Source: Nocardioides luteus
Lineage (GTDB): Bacteria; Actinomycetota; Actinomycetes; Propionibacteriales; Nocardioidaceae
Direction of reading: 5' to 3'
NCBI RefSeq assembly: GCF_015752315.1
Contig: NZ_JADOVJ010000001.1
Coordinates: forward strand, 5,386,501-5,450,500
DNA: 64,000 nucleotides
The translations under genes were made by a program, and so were the position numbers. Within the stretch, counting starts at the first letter, position 1. The number at the start of each line of letters is the position of its first letter. Below the pieces are notes generated by a model. The model was not told where the DNA came from. It saw nothing but the letters and a program-made list of their open reading frames with translations, and did not search any database. This document shows, in pieces, positions 50,302-59,608 of this stretch.

Positions 50302-52443
50302 TCCCGTGGGTCCCGGCGGACTGCCTGGCCGGCTGCCCGGCGGACCGGCCATCGGCGGGCCGGGCATCGGCGGACCGGGCATCGGCGGGCCGCCCATCGG
50401 CGGCATCGGCGGTGCCGGGCGATCCCACGGAGCCCCGGCCTTCTTCGTCTCCTTGACCTGGGCGAGGAAGGCCTTGCGGGCCGCGCGCCGCTGCCGGCGA
50501 GCCTGGCGCCGGCCCCGTGCCCACGGGCTGCGAAGCACCCGGAACGCCGCGTACGCCGCACCGACGAGCACCAGCAGCGCGACCAGGCCGACGGCCAGGG
50601 CCCAGTCGGCCCGGGCGCTCACCCCGGCCGCGGCGGAGGAGGCGTCCTCGAGATAGCCGTTGTCGAGATCCGCTCGCGCGCCGGCCGCGCCCGCGTCGAG
50701 GAGCAGCACCAGCTCACCGAGCTCGGTCAGTGGGTCCTGCATCCCCTCGACGTCGGCCGTGGCCTCGCCGACCTCGGTGATCACCTCGGCAGTGCGAGGC
50801 AGCGTGGTGGCGAGGTCGCGATAGAGGGCGTCTTCGTTCGCGCCCTCGTAGGCCTCCCGGGCCGCCGTCGGCACCGGCAGGTCGGCCTTCTTCGCAGCCT
50901 CCTGGACCGCGGCGGCGTCGGCGCTCGCCGCGCCGAGCTGACCGATGACCGGGTCGACGTCCTCGAACGTCCACGCGGCCATGACGTCGCGCAGCCCCAG
51001 GGGCGGCATCCACTTGCCGTCGGCGGTGTCGATCGCGGCGTACGCCTGGCGGGCCTTGGCCCTGGGCTTGAGCTGCTTGGCCTCGGCACGGGTCAGCACC
51101 CACGTCTTCAGCGGCTTCTCCGGAGAGGCGTCGGTGTCGTACCGCTGCACGATGTCGAGGAAGAAGCGCCAGTCGACCGGACCGCTGCTGATCTCGTCGT
51201 CGGCGGGGTCATAGCCGCTGCGGCCGTCGTAGACGTCGTCGACCACGTGGGTGAGCTGCTCGTCGGAGAGGTCGGAGAGCATCGCCGAGACGGCGGTGTA
51301 GGCCGCCGGATAGCCGTACGCGTCGTTCTCCTGGCTCCACCCCTCGGCGTCCCAGCTCAGCAGGGGGAACGCGGCCTTGCCGCCACGCTTCACCTTGCCG
51401 TACTTCTGCCCCTTGGCGCCGACCTCCTTCGTCGCGCGCTGGGCGATGACCTCGGTCAGGCCCTCGCTCAGCCAGCGGCCCTCGACGAGGTCGGGGTTGA
51501 TCCAGGCGTGGGTCATCTCGTGGTAGAGGATCGCCGTGTCCAGATCCTCGGAGACGACGATCTCGTCGGCGTCGGAGTCGAACCAGGCGTAGCCGACCGC
51601 CTCCGCGGAGCCGTCCTCACGGATGGTCTCCAGACCACCGGGCCACTCGTTGCCCGTCAGGCGCTCGAGCACCGGCATGCCCTCGGTCACCCGCTTCTCG
51701 GCGAAGTCGAGCCAGTCCTCGTCCTCGGGGAAGCTCTGCAGCGACAGCTTCGTGTCGCCGATCTCGATCTTCTTCTCGTCGAAGGCCTTCGGGTCGCGGG
51801 CGGAGACGCCGGCGTCGACGAAGTCGCCCTCGGAGTGCCAGGTCGTCGTCCTGCCCTTCGTCTTCTTGGTGAAGTCGCCCGAGGAGGCGGTGAACGTCAT
51901 CGACTTCGGCAGCACCACGTCGACGGTCACCTGCCCGTCGTCACCGAGGCCGATCACGGGGAAGACGGCGTAGCCCTCACCGATCCGGATGTGGTTCCTC
52001 TTCGCCCGGATCGGGGCGCCCGTCAGCTCGTAGGTCCAGGTGATCGTGCGCGACTTGCCGTAGTAGAGGTTCGGGAAGGACACGGTCACCACCTCGAGAC
52101 CGGTGCCATTGACCTTCTCGGTGCTCACCGGCAGGTTCGCCCCGTTGCTGGTCGCCCTGACCTTCTTCGCGCCGGCCGGGATCGGGATCGCGTGACCGGT
52201 CAGGAAGTAGTAGGTCGTGGCCGTGCTCGGCTGCTGGTTGGTGACCGTGATCTCGGACTTCACCTTCACCGTCCGGGCCTTCTCGTCGAGCACGTAGCGG
52301 GTGCGCGAGGACTCGCCGACCCCGTCATCGGGTGCCGCGACGGCTGTCGGCGCCGTCATCACCAGCCCAGCACCGAGCAGCCCCAGCACGAACAGACCCG
52401 CTGCCACGCGCCGGAGCAGACGTGCTCCCTGACCGCTCTCCAC
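50152..52443 (-). CDS. Membrane-anchored HExxH peptidase-like protein with Pro-rich tail
   Basis: 763 residues. Signal peptide (LLRRVAAGLFVLGLLGAGLV), an N-terminal beta-sandwich-like region, HEMTHAW near residue 311 followed by WLSEGLTEV with a candidate third ligand Glu (gluzincin pattern), a helical region, one membrane helix near 600 (WALAVGLVALLVLVGAAYAA), a basic cytosolic segment, and a tail of MPGPP repeats. The last ~50 residues are read antisense to ppgK and look unlike protein-coding sequence, so the original stop may be lost. GTG start with AAGGTG upstream. M1-like by pattern only. Confidence 0.75.
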   Translation of the reverse strand: MESGQGARLLRRVAAGLFVLGLLGAGLVMTAPTAVAAPDDGVGESSRTRYVLDEKARTVKVKSEITVTNQQPSTATTYYFLTGHAIPIPAGAKKVRATSNGANLPVSTEKVNGTGLEVVTVSFPNLYYGKSRTITWTYELTGAPIRAKRNHIRIGEGYAVFPVIGLGDDGQVTVDVVLPKSMTFTASSGDFTKKTKGRTTTWHSEGDFVDAGVSARDPKAFDEKKIEIGDTKLSLQSFPEDEDWLDFAEKRVTEGMPVLERLTGNEWPGGLETIREDGSAEAVGYAWFDSDADEIVVSEDLDTAILYHEMTHAWINPDLVEGRWLSEGLTEVIAQRATKEVGAKGQKYGKVKRGGKAAFPLLSWDAEGWSQENDAYGYPAAYTAVSAMLSDLSDEQLTHVVDDVYDGRSGYDPADDEISSGPVDWRFFLDIVQRYDTDASPEKPLKTWVLTRAEAKQLKPRAKARQAYAAIDTADGKWMPPLGLRDVMAAWTFEDVDPVIGQLGAASADAAAVQEAAKKADLPVPTAAREAYEGANEDALYRDLATTLPRTAEVITEVGEATADVEGMQDPLTELGELVLLLDAGAAGARADLDNGYLEDASSAAAGVSARADWALAVGLVALLVLVGAAYAAFRVLRSPWARGRRQARRQRRAARKAFLAQVKETKKAGAPWDRPAPPMPPMGGPPMPGPPMPGPPMAGPPGSRPGSPPGPTGSVGGELFGVQGGPYGPRGVEQLRRDDLGVQFEQRQELRRFLRHPSADQE

Positions 52444-52515
52444 CCGGGCACCTTAGACCGATGCCCCGCCGGGTACGACCTTTTTGGACCGCTCCCCGGA
52501 CGGCCACGCGGGACG

Positions 52516-53130
52516 TCACGCCCAGGGCGTGCCCCACTTGTCGGCGTACGCGATCTCCTCGAGCGGACGCCGGACGCGCTCGCGCTCCTCGCGCTCGGCA
52601 TCCCTCGGGTCGACCTCGGCGGGGTCGCCGTGGAGGCCCACCGCGATGCCGGTCATGACCTTCCACCAGTCCGGTACGCCGAAGGCTGCCGCCACCGCAC
52701 CGTGGTCGAACCCGGCGAACTGATGGGAGGACAGCCCGAGGGAGGCGGCCTGGACGGACAGGTGCGCCGCCGCCTGACCGAGGTCGTAGTAGGAGTAGTC
52801 GGCCCACTTCGGGCCGTTGCCGTCCGGGTCGGCGGCGACCTGGGCGACCGCCACGAAGACGGCCGAGGCCCGCGGGACCCAGCCAGAGTTGCCGCGGGAG
52901 AGGTGGGCGACGAAGGTCTGGTGGCCTGCCGATCCACGAGGCAGGACCAGGAAGGACCACGGCTGGCTGTTGCCCGCGCTCGGTGCCCATCGGGCCGCCT
53001 CGAGCAGCAGCCTGATCTCGGCGTCGGCGAGCTCGTGGGCCGGGTCGAAGACGCTCACCGACCAGCGGTCACGCAGGTGCTCGGTCAGGTCCTCGGCGCC
53101 GGGCTGGGGCGCGCGCTTCGCGGCAGTCAT
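52516..53130 (-). CDS. Nitroreductase family protein
   Basis: 204 residues, FMN-binding fold. RWSVSVFDPAHELADAEIRLLLEAARWAPSAGNSQPWSF is the classic opening with the FMN-contacting Arg and Ser; later QAAAHLSVQAASLGLSSHQFAGF and a conserved C-terminus. It reduces nitro groups, quinones or flavins with NAD(P)H. ATG at 53130 has GGATGC nearby; a TTG five codons upstream is possible. Stand-alone gene between the HExxH protein and YitT. Confidence 0.88.
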   Translation of the reverse strand: MTAAKRAPQPGAEDLTEHLRDRWSVSVFDPAHELADAEIRLLLEAARWAPSAGNSQPWSFLVLPRGSAGHQTFVAHLSRGNSGWVPRASAVFVAVAQVAADPDGNGPKWADYSYYDLGQAAAHLSVQAASLGLSSHQFAGFDHGAVAAAFGVPDWWKVMTGIAVGLHGDPAEVDPRDAEREERERVRRPLEEIAYADKWGTPWA

Positions 53131-53183
53131 GCATCCATTCTGCAATGTCTACTGACTTGAGCGACAAACTGTCTCAGAGGGCG

Positions 53184-53819
53184 TCAGGCGAGGTAGCGGC
53201 CGGGGCGGTGGTTGAAGGCCAGGATGATGTTGAGGACGACCGCACCGAGGGCGGAGAGCAGGACGGTCACGGGCGAGACGACGGCGAGCGCGAGCAGGAT
53301 GACGCTGAGGTCGAGGCCCATCTGGACGTATCCGGCGCGCAGGTTGAGCCGCTCCTGCAGGACCAGGGCGAGCACGTTGAACCCGCCCAGCGAGGCGCCG
53401 TGGCGGAAGATCACCAGGAGCCCGAGGCCGACGAGCAGGTTGCCGGCCACGACGCCGTAGATCGTGTCGAGCCCATCGAGCGGGAGCAGGTCGGCGTGGA
53501 CCCGGGTCATCGCCGAGACCGTGATGACGCAGCCCAGCGACCGGACCGTGAACCAGGTGCCCTTCTTGGAGAGCGCGAGCCCGAAGAAGGGCAGGTTGAC
53601 CAGCACGAACAGCACCTCGAACGGCAGCCCGGTCCAGTAGCTCACCAGCAGGCTCAGGCCGGCGGTGCCGCCGGTCACCGAGCCGACCGACTGGATCAGG
53701 TAGAGACCCAGCGAGGTCACCACGATGCTGGTCACGTAGCCGAGCGCGTCCTCCAGCAGGGTGTGGGGGACGCGGATCGACTCGAGGGAGTCTGTCAACG
53801 GCTCGGACACGACACTCAT
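53184..53819 (-). CDS. YitT family membrane protein
   Basis: 211 residues, five to six helices. Conserved YitT motifs: VGSVTGGTAGLSLLVSYWTG and LPFEVLFVLVNLPFFGLAL, then IFRHGASLGGFNVLALVLQERLNL. The homologous half-repeats (GGTAGLS / GGFNVLA) are characteristic. Function unknown. The C-terminal soluble domain found in Bacillus YitT is absent. ATG at 53819. Confidence 0.85.
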   Translation of the reverse strand: MSVVSEPLTDSLESIRVPHTLLEDALGYVTSIVVTSLGLYLIQSVGSVTGGTAGLSLLVSYWTGLPFEVLFVLVNLPFFGLALSKKGTWFTVRSLGCVITVSAMTRVHADLLPLDGLDTIYGVVAGNLLVGLGLLVIFRHGASLGGFNVLALVLQERLNLRAGYVQMGLDLSVILLALAVVSPVTVLLSALGAVVLNIILAFNHRPGRYLA

Positions 53820-53884
53820 TCTGGGTGCCGTGCCCGAGCCGCGGGGAATTCAGAAGGACGAGATCTGCACCACTCCCGGTCGCC

Positions 53885-54616
53885 TCACCGCTGGCCTGTC
53901 GGACGCACGACGATCTCGTTGACATCGACGTCCGGGGGCTGCGCGAGGGCGAATCCGACCGCCCTGGCGATCGCGTCTGCGGGGATCTGATGAGCACGGT
54001 AGGTCGCCATCAGTTCGGCTGCCACGGGGTCGGTGAGATGGGTGGCGAGCTCGGAGGTGACCACGCCCGGCGAGATCGTGGTGACCCTGATCGACGGGTC
54101 GGATTCCTGCCGCAGGCCCTCGGTGAGCGCCCACGCCGCGTGCTTGGTGGCGGCGTACAGCGCAGCAGTCGGGCTGACCTGGTGGGCGGCGATCGAGGCG
54201 ATGGTGACGAAGTGCCCGCCACCAAGCCGTTGGAAGTGCGGCAGGGCGGCGGCGATCCCGTGGTGGAGGCCGCGTACGTTGACATCGATCATCCGGTCCC
54301 ACTCCTCGATCAAGAACGCGTCGAGACGGGACAGCAGCATGACCCCGGCATTGCCCACGACAGCGTCGATGCGCCCCTGACCTGCGACGACGTCGTCGAC
54401 AAGAGCCTTGTACGCGGCGAGGTCCGTGACATCGAGCGCATGTCCCTCGGCAGACTTCCCGGCACCGGTCAGTTCGGTGACGATCTCGTCGAGGCGGTCC
54501 TTGCGGCGGGCCGCGAGCACGACGTGGTGGCCCTCGGTGGCGAGCCGTCGGGCGGTGGCCTCACCGATGCCGCTGGACGCGCCGGTGACGAGGACGATCT
54601 TCTGGTCGGCGGTCAT
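53885..54616 (-). CDS. SDR family oxidoreductase
   Basis: 243 residues, classical short-chain dehydrogenase: TGASSGIG for NAD(P), NAGVM, Ser in IASIAAH, and YAATK active site. RRKDR after beta-2 suggests NADP(H). Substrate unknown. Its ATG overlaps the stop of the upstream SDR gene by four bases (ATGA), so the pair forms an operon opposite to an MmyB-type regulator. Confidence 0.9.
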   Translation of the reverse strand: MTADQKIVLVTGASSGIGEATARRLATEGHHVVLAARRKDRLDEIVTELTGAGKSAEGHALDVTDLAAYKALVDDVVAGQGRIDAVVGNAGVMLLSRLDAFLIEEWDRMIDVNVRGLHHGIAAALPHFQRLGGGHFVTIASIAAHQVSPTAALYAATKHAAWALTEGLRQESDPSIRVTTISPGVVTSELATHLTDPVAAELMATYRAHQIPADAIARAVGFALAQPPDVDVNEIVVRPTGQR

Positions 54617-55479
54617 CGCGCGCTCACCTCGGCCGGCTCAGCCCCGCCGTGCGATCGGACGGCGAGGTGTCCCCACGCGTCCCACTCGGCGAGCCGCCGC
54701 TCGTAGATGCCCCGGATGAGATCGGGAGCCTGGTCGCCGAAGAGCACCCGCAGCGGCGGCTCGGGTGCGTCGACGATCTCCAGGACCGCGTCCGCAGCGG
54801 CGGCCGGGTCGCCGACGCTGAAGCCAGCGCGACGCGCGGCGGCCTCCTCGCGCATGGGGTCGTAGGCGTCCAGCGGTGTGCTGTGGCGGGCGGACGGGCC
54901 GCTCCAGTCGGTGCCGAAGGCGCCGGGCTCGACGATGGTGACCCGGATGCCGAACCGGGCGACCTCGGCGGCAAGTGCCTCGCTGAGGCCCTCCAGCGCC
55001 CACTTGGAGGCGTGGTAGGCCCCGACGTTGGGGAAGGCGCCGATGCCGCCGATCGAGGAGATCTGCACGAGATGGCCGGCCCCGCGGGACCGCATTCGGG
55101 GGAGCACCGCCTGGGTGACGTGGAGGACACCGAAGAGGTTGGTCTCGATCTGGTCCCGCAGATCGCTCGGAGTCAGCTCCTCGACCGCGCCGAAGTGGCC
55201 GTAGCCGGCGTTGTTGACGACGACGTCGAGCGGGCCGAGCCGCTCCTCGGTCTGGGCGACACCCGCCCGGACGGCGTCCCGGTCGGTGACATCGAGGGTG
55301 AGCGGGAGCAGCGTGTCCGGGTATCGCTCCCGGAGCCCGTCGAGGGCATCCGGAGCACGGACGGAGGCGGCGACCCGGTCGCCTCGGGCGAGGGCTGCCG
55401 CGGCGTACGCCCGGCCGAAGCCGCGGGAGGCTCCCGTGATCAGCCAGGTCCTGGATGTGGTGGTTCCGTTGTGGTTCAT
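54613..55479 (-). CDS. SDR family oxidoreductase
   Basis: 288 residues. TGASRGFGRA cofactor motif, NNAGYGHFG, SSIGG, and YHASK active site; the long C-terminus (about 40 residues beyond the core) is typical of this SDR subgroup. Substrate unknown. ATG at 55479, with GAGGGT directly upstream; the reading frame to 55551 is not supported. First gene of the two-SDR operon, 101 bases from the divergent regulator start, with an inverted repeat between them. Confidence 0.9.
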   Translation of the reverse strand: MNHNGTTTSRTWLITGASRGFGRAYAAAALARGDRVAASVRAPDALDGLRERYPDTLLPLTLDVTDRDAVRAGVAQTEERLGPLDVVVNNAGYGHFGAVEELTPSDLRDQIETNLFGVLHVTQAVLPRMRSRGAGHLVQISSIGGIGAFPNVGAYHASKWALEGLSEALAAEVARFGIRVTIVEPGAFGTDWSGPSARHSTPLDAYDPMREEAAARRAGFSVGDPAAAADAVLEIVDAPEPPLRVLFGDQAPDLIRGIYERRLAEWDAWGHLAVRSHGGAEPAEVSAR

Positions 55480-55525
55480 ACCCTCGACGATCGGCCGGTC
55501 GCGCCCGCGACAACAGGACGCGTTC

Positions 55526-55550
55526 TGCCTGGGAGCAGCACACCCAGGCA
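55526..55550. promoter_or_regulatory. Operator candidate between SDR operon and MmyB-type regulator
   Basis: TGCCTGGG-N9-CCCAGGCA, perfect 8-bp arms, centrally placed in the 101-base divergent gap. The related arrangement CCAGGGA-N7-TCCCTGG is found between the second MmyB-type gene and its oxidoreductase at 62880. Confidence 0.6.
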
Positions 55551-55580
55551 TCGCGCGGATCCGCCCTCTAGCCTGGAGGT

Positions 55581-56423
55581 ATGGCCGACAACCTCCTGGG
55601 CGACTTCCTGCGGGCCCGGCGTGCTCAGGTCACGCCCGCGGCGGCCGGGATCCCGGACTTCGGCCGTCGCCGGGTGCCGGGGCTGCGGCGCGAGGAGGTC
55701 GCGACCCAGGCCGGGATGAGTGTCGACTACTACGTACGTCTCGAGCAGGGCCGCGAGCGCAGCCCGTCGGCGCAGGTGCTGGAGGCGCTGGCACAGGTGC
55801 TGATCCTGGACGAGGATGCTCGGCTGCACCTGTTCCAGCTCGCCGGTGTGGCGCCGGGAGCGCGGCGTACGACTCCGACGGAGCGGGTCGACCCGGAGCT
55901 GCGGCGCCTCCTCGACATGTGGCCCGACAACCCGGCGATCGTTCTCGGACGCGGCTACGACCTGCTGGCCGGGAACGCCCTGGCGTACGCCCTCTTCGGA
56001 GGCTTCGAGCACGGCGCCAACCTGGTGGTGAAGATCTTTCTCGACCCGGGTGGGCGCAGCCTCTACCCCGACTGGGAGCACGTCGCCGCCTACACGGTGG
56101 CCGGGCTGCGGATGGCGTACGGCGAGGATCCCACCGAGCCGCGGATCAACGAGGTCGTCGACATGATGCTCGCCCGGAGCCCCGACTTCGCCCGGCTGTG
56201 GGAGCGTCACGAGGCTCGCCGCAAGCGCATGGAGTCCAAGCGGTTCCGCCACCCCGAGGTCGGCGAGATGACTCTGTGGATGAACGCCTTCGACGTGAAG
56301 TCGTCGCCCGGCCAGGAGCTCATCGTCTACCACGCCGAACCGGCCACGCAGAGCGCCGACGCCCTCAGGCTGCTCGGCACGCTCGCCGCCACACGCAGAA
56401 CGGCCGAGGAGTCACGATCGTGA
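55581..56423 (+). CDS. XRE/MmyB-type transcriptional regulator
   Basis: 280 residues. N-terminal HTH with the hallmark VPGLRREEVATQAGMSVDYYVRLEQGR, then the MmyB-like ligand-binding domain (PAIVLGRGYDLLAGNALAYALFG, RFRHPEVGEMTLWMNAF, QELIVYHAEP). MmyB-like domains bind fatty-acid-like ligands in a structural example; regulators of this group usually control the divergent oxidoreductase genes. ATG follows GGAGGT. Confidence 0.9.
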   Translation: MADNLLGDFLRARRAQVTPAAAGIPDFGRRRVPGLRREEVATQAGMSVDYYVRLEQGRERSPSAQVLEALAQVLILDEDARLHLFQLAGVAPGARRTTPTERVDPELRRLLDMWPDNPAIVLGRGYDLLAGNALAYALFGGFEHGANLVVKIFLDPGGRSLYPDWEHVAAYTVAGLRMAYGEDPTEPRINEVVDMMLARSPDFARLWERHEARRKRMESKRFRHPEVGEMTLWMNAFDVKSSPGQELIVYHAEPATQSADALRLLGTLAATRRTAEESRS

Positions 56424-56435
56424 CCGCTCGGCCGT
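56400..56435. terminator. Long hairpin overlapping the regulator stop codon
   Basis: ACGGCCGAG pairs with CTCGGCCGT, and the inner palindrome GTCACGATCGTGAC adds six more pairs after a 2x2 mismatch. Lies between the convergent regulator and pntB genes, so it can terminate both. Confidence 0.7.
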
Positions 56436-56462
56436 CCTGAGCGACGTCTCGCCGCGGGTCCC

Positions 56463-57863
56463 TCAGGCAGGCACCCGGGCGAGGGCGCCGACGATCTCGT
56501 CGACCTTGGTCTTGGCGTCACCGAAGAGCATCTGCGAGTTCTCACGGAAGAAGAGCGGGTTCTGCACACCGGCGTAGCCCGCGGCCATCGACCGCTTGAA
56601 GACGACGACGTTCTTGGCCTCCCAGACCCGCAGGACGGGCATGCCCGCGATCGGGCTGCTCGGGTCCTCGGCGGCGGCCGGGTTCACGGTGTCGTTGGCA
56701 CCGATGACCAGGACGACGTCGGTCTCGGCCAGGTCGTCGTTGATCTCGTCCATCTCCAGGACGATGTCGTAGGGCACCTTGGCCTCGGCCAGCAGGACGT
56801 TCATGTGGCCCGGCAGGCGGCCGGCGACCGGGTGGATGCCGAAACGTACGTCCACGCCCTTGTCCCGCAGGATGCGGGTGAGCTCGGCGACCGGGTACTG
56901 CGCCTGGGCGACGGCCATGCCGTAGCCCGGGGTGATGACCACGGAGGAGGCGCCGGCGAGGAGCTCGGCGGTGTCCTCGGCGTTGATCTCGCGGTGCTCG
57001 CCGTAGTCGACGTCACCGGACGGCCCGGCCTCGATGCCGAACCCGCCGGCGATGACCGAGATGAACGAGCGGTTCATCGCCTTGCACATGATGTAGGAGA
57101 GGTACGCACCCGAGGAGCCGACCAGGGCACCGGTGACGATCAGCAGGTCGTTGCTCAGGAGGAAGCCCGAGGCGGCCGCGGCCCACCCGGAGTAGCTGTT
57201 GAGCATGGAGACCACGACCGGCATGTCGCCGCCACCGATGGAGGCGACCAGGTGCCAGCCGAGCGCCAGCGCCACGACCGTGACGGCGATCAGCAGCGGG
57301 AGCGTCGGGTTGATGACGTAGACGACGGTCAGGATCACGAAGACGACCAGCGCGCCGATGTTGATGACGTTCTTGCCAGGCAGCATCAGCGGCGCCGACT
57401 TCATCCGCGCCGAGAGCTTGAGGAACGCGACGATCGAGCCGGTGAACGTGACCGCACCGATGAAGACGCCGATGAAGACCTCGGCGGAGTGGATCGCGCC
57501 CCCGTGGATGTGACCGGCGGCCGCCTCGAGGTGGCCGTTCCAGCCGATCAGGACGGCGGCCAGACCCACGAAGGAGTGGAGCAGCGCGATCAGCTCGGGC
57601 ATGCCGGTCATCTCGACGACCTTGGCGCGCCACAGGCCGATGACCGCGCCGACGGCGACCGCACCGGCCAGGACGAGGATCGCGGTCGTGGTGCCGGCGT
57701 CGGCGACCTGGATGACGGTCGCGATGAGCGCCAGCGCCATGCCGGCGACGCCGTAGAGCCAGCCCTGCGAGGCGGTCTCGTGCTTGGACAGACCTGCCAG
57801 CGACAGGATGAAGAGGAGGGCGGCGACGAGGTAGGCGGCGCCGGCGATCGAGAAGATATCCAT
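56463..57863 (-). CDS. pntB: NAD(P) transhydrogenase subunit beta
   Basis: 466 residues. Eight to nine membrane helices (about 1-250), then domain III, which binds NADP(H): [67 protein letters not shown] and AGVQNPLFF. With PntA it couples proton flow to NADPH formation from NADH. ATG at 57863, 11 bases after the pntA stop, so co-transcribed. Confidence 0.96.
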   Translation of the reverse strand: MDIFSIAGAAYLVAALLFILSLAGLSKHETASQGWLYGVAGMALALIATVIQVADAGTTTAILVLAGAVAVGAVIGLWRAKVVEMTGMPELIALLHSFVGLAAVLIGWNGHLEAAAGHIHGGAIHSAEVFIGVFIGAVTFTGSIVAFLKLSARMKSAPLMLPGKNVINIGALVVFVILTVVYVINPTLPLLIAVTVVALALGWHLVASIGGGDMPVVVSMLNSYSGWAAAASGFLLSNDLLIVTGALVGSSGAYLSYIMCKAMNRSFISVIAGGFGIEAGPSGDVDYGEHREINAEDTAELLAGASSVVITPGYGMAVAQAQYPVAELTRILRDKGVDVRFGIHPVAGRLPGHMNVLLAEAKVPYDIVLEMDEINDDLAETDVVLVIGANDTVNPAAAEDPSSPIAGMPVLRVWEAKNVVVFKRSMAAGYAGVQNPLFFRENSQMLFGDAKTKVDEIVGALARVPA

Positions 57864-57874
57864 GACGTGTTACC

Positions 57875-59404
57875 TCAGGCCTTCCGGAACATCGAGAGCA
57901 TGCGGCGGGTCACGGCGAAGCCACCGAAGATGTTGATGCTCGCCAGCAGCGTGGCGATGCCCGCGAGCACGAGCACCACGTTGTCGGCGACGGTGAGCTG
58001 CAGCAGGGCACCGACCACGACGATGCCGGAGATCGCGTTGGTCACCGACATCAGCGGGGTGTGCAGCGCGTGGTGCACGTGGCCGATCACGTAGAACCCG
58101 ATCACCACCGAGAGCGTGAGCACGGTGAAGTGCCGGGTGATTTCGGCGGGAGCGACCGCGTTGAGCAGGAAGAGCGCGAGCGCACCGGTGCCGACGAGCG
58201 CGAGCTTGGCACCGGCGGAGAGCGGCTTCTTCTCCTCCTTGACCGCCACCTCGGCGGGCTCGGCCACGGCGGGAGCCGCCGACACCTGCACGGGCGGGGG
58301 CGGCCAGAGCACGCCACCGTCGTGCACGACGGTCAGGCCGCGCTGGACCTGGTCCTCGAGGTCGAGGGCGAGGACGCCGTCCTTCTCGGGCGTCACCAGC
58401 TTCATCAGGTTCACCAGGTTGGTGCCGTAGAGCTGGCTGGACTGCGCGGGGAGGCGCGCGGGCAGGTCGGTGTAGCCGATGATCGTGACGCCGTTGGGCG
58501 TGGTGACGACCTCGTCCTTGACGGTGCCCTCGACGTTGCCGCCCATCGCGGCGGCCATGTCGACGATGACCGAGCCGGGCTTCATGGACGCCACGTCCGC
58601 GGCGGTGATCAGTCGGGGCGCGGGGCGTCCCGGGATCAGCGCGGTGGTCACGATGATGTCGACGTCCTCGGCCTGCTCGGAGTAGATCTCCGCGGCGCGC
58701 TGGTCGTAGGCCTCCGAGGTCGCCTTGGCGTAGCCGTCGGTCGACTTCTCGACCTCGACCTCGACCTTCAGGTATTCACCACCGAGCGACTTGACCTGGT
58801 CGGCGACCTCCGGGCGGGGGTCGGTCGCGCGCACGATCGCGCCCAGCGAGCTCGCGGCGCCGATGGCGGCCAGGCCGGCAACACCGGCACCGGCCACGAG
58901 GACCTTCGCCGGCGGCACCTTGCCCGCCGCGGTCACCTGGCCGGTGAAGAAGCGGCCGAAGTGGTGGGCCGCCTCGACGACGGCGCGGTAGCCGGCGATG
59001 TTGGCCTGGCTGGAGAGGATGTCCATGGACTGCGCCCGCGAGATACGCGGCACCGCGTCCATCGCGAACGCGTCGACCTTGCGGGCGGCCAGGGCGTCGA
59101 GCAGCTCACCGCTCTGCGCCGGCGCCAGCGGGGCGACCAGCGTCGCGCCGCTCTTCAGCAGCTCGACCTCGCCGACGGAGGGGGCGTTGACCCGGAAGAC
59201 CAGGTCGGCACCCCACGCGTCGGCGGCCGTGCCGATGCGGGCGCCGGCCTCGGCGTACGCCTCGTCCGTGAAGCTGGACGCCTCCCCGGCGCCACTCTCG
59301 ATGACGACGTCATAGCCCAGGCCGGTCAGCTGTTTGACGGTCGCGGGGGTGGCCGCGACCCGGGTCTCCCCGGGCTTCGTCTCTCGGGTCACTCCGATGA
59401 GCAT
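57875..59404 (-). CDS. pntA: NAD(P) transhydrogenase subunit alpha
   Basis: 509 residues. Domain I binds NAD(H): [62 protein letters not shown]. Four C-terminal membrane helices (about 400-500) form part of domain II, so alpha1 and alpha2 are fused as in E. coli PntA rather than split. ATG at 59404 with AAGGAG upstream. First gene of pntAB; a 16-bp palindrome lies 121 bases upstream. Confidence 0.95.
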   Translation of the reverse strand: MLIGVTRETKPGETRVAATPATVKQLTGLGYDVVIESGAGEASSFTDEAYAEAGARIGTAADAWGADLVFRVNAPSVGEVELLKSGATLVAPLAPAQSGELLDALAARKVDAFAMDAVPRISRAQSMDILSSQANIAGYRAVVEAAHHFGRFFTGQVTAAGKVPPAKVLVAGAGVAGLAAIGAASSLGAIVRATDPRPEVADQVKSLGGEYLKVEVEVEKSTDGYAKATSEAYDQRAAEIYSEQAEDVDIIVTTALIPGRPAPRLITAADVASMKPGSVIVDMAAAMGGNVEGTVKDEVVTTPNGVTIIGYTDLPARLPAQSSQLYGTNLVNLMKLVTPEKDGVLALDLEDQVQRGLTVVHDGGVLWPPPPVQVSAAPAVAEPAEVAVKEEKKPLSAGAKLALVGTGALALFLLNAVAPAEITRHFTVLTLSVVIGFYVIGHVHHALHTPLMSVTNAISGIVVVGALLQLTVADNVVLVLAGIATLLASINIFGGFAVTRRMLSMFRKA

Positions 59405-59524
59405 CCTCGACTCCTTGGGTCTAGCTGCGCAGTGTCTTCAGTCTCCAGCATGGTGGGATCCCGGTCAGCCGATCAGCGCGTGACCGATTCATGACCGGCG
59501 CGGGTCCGGAACCCCACCGTGCTG

Positions 59525-59540
59525 GTTACCGGCCGGTAAC
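59525..59540. promoter_or_regulatory. 16-bp perfect palindrome upstream of pntA
   Basis: GTTACCGGCCGGTAAC, fully self-complementary, in the 204-base gap between pntA and the DUF2332 gene. Operator candidate for either gene; the rest of this gap shows no gene. Confidence 0.4.
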
Positions 59541-59608
59541 GGTAGGGCAGATCAGCACGTGGACACCAGGGTTGCCCGGTTGTATCGGTCCAAGACCTGT
59601 GGTCTTCC

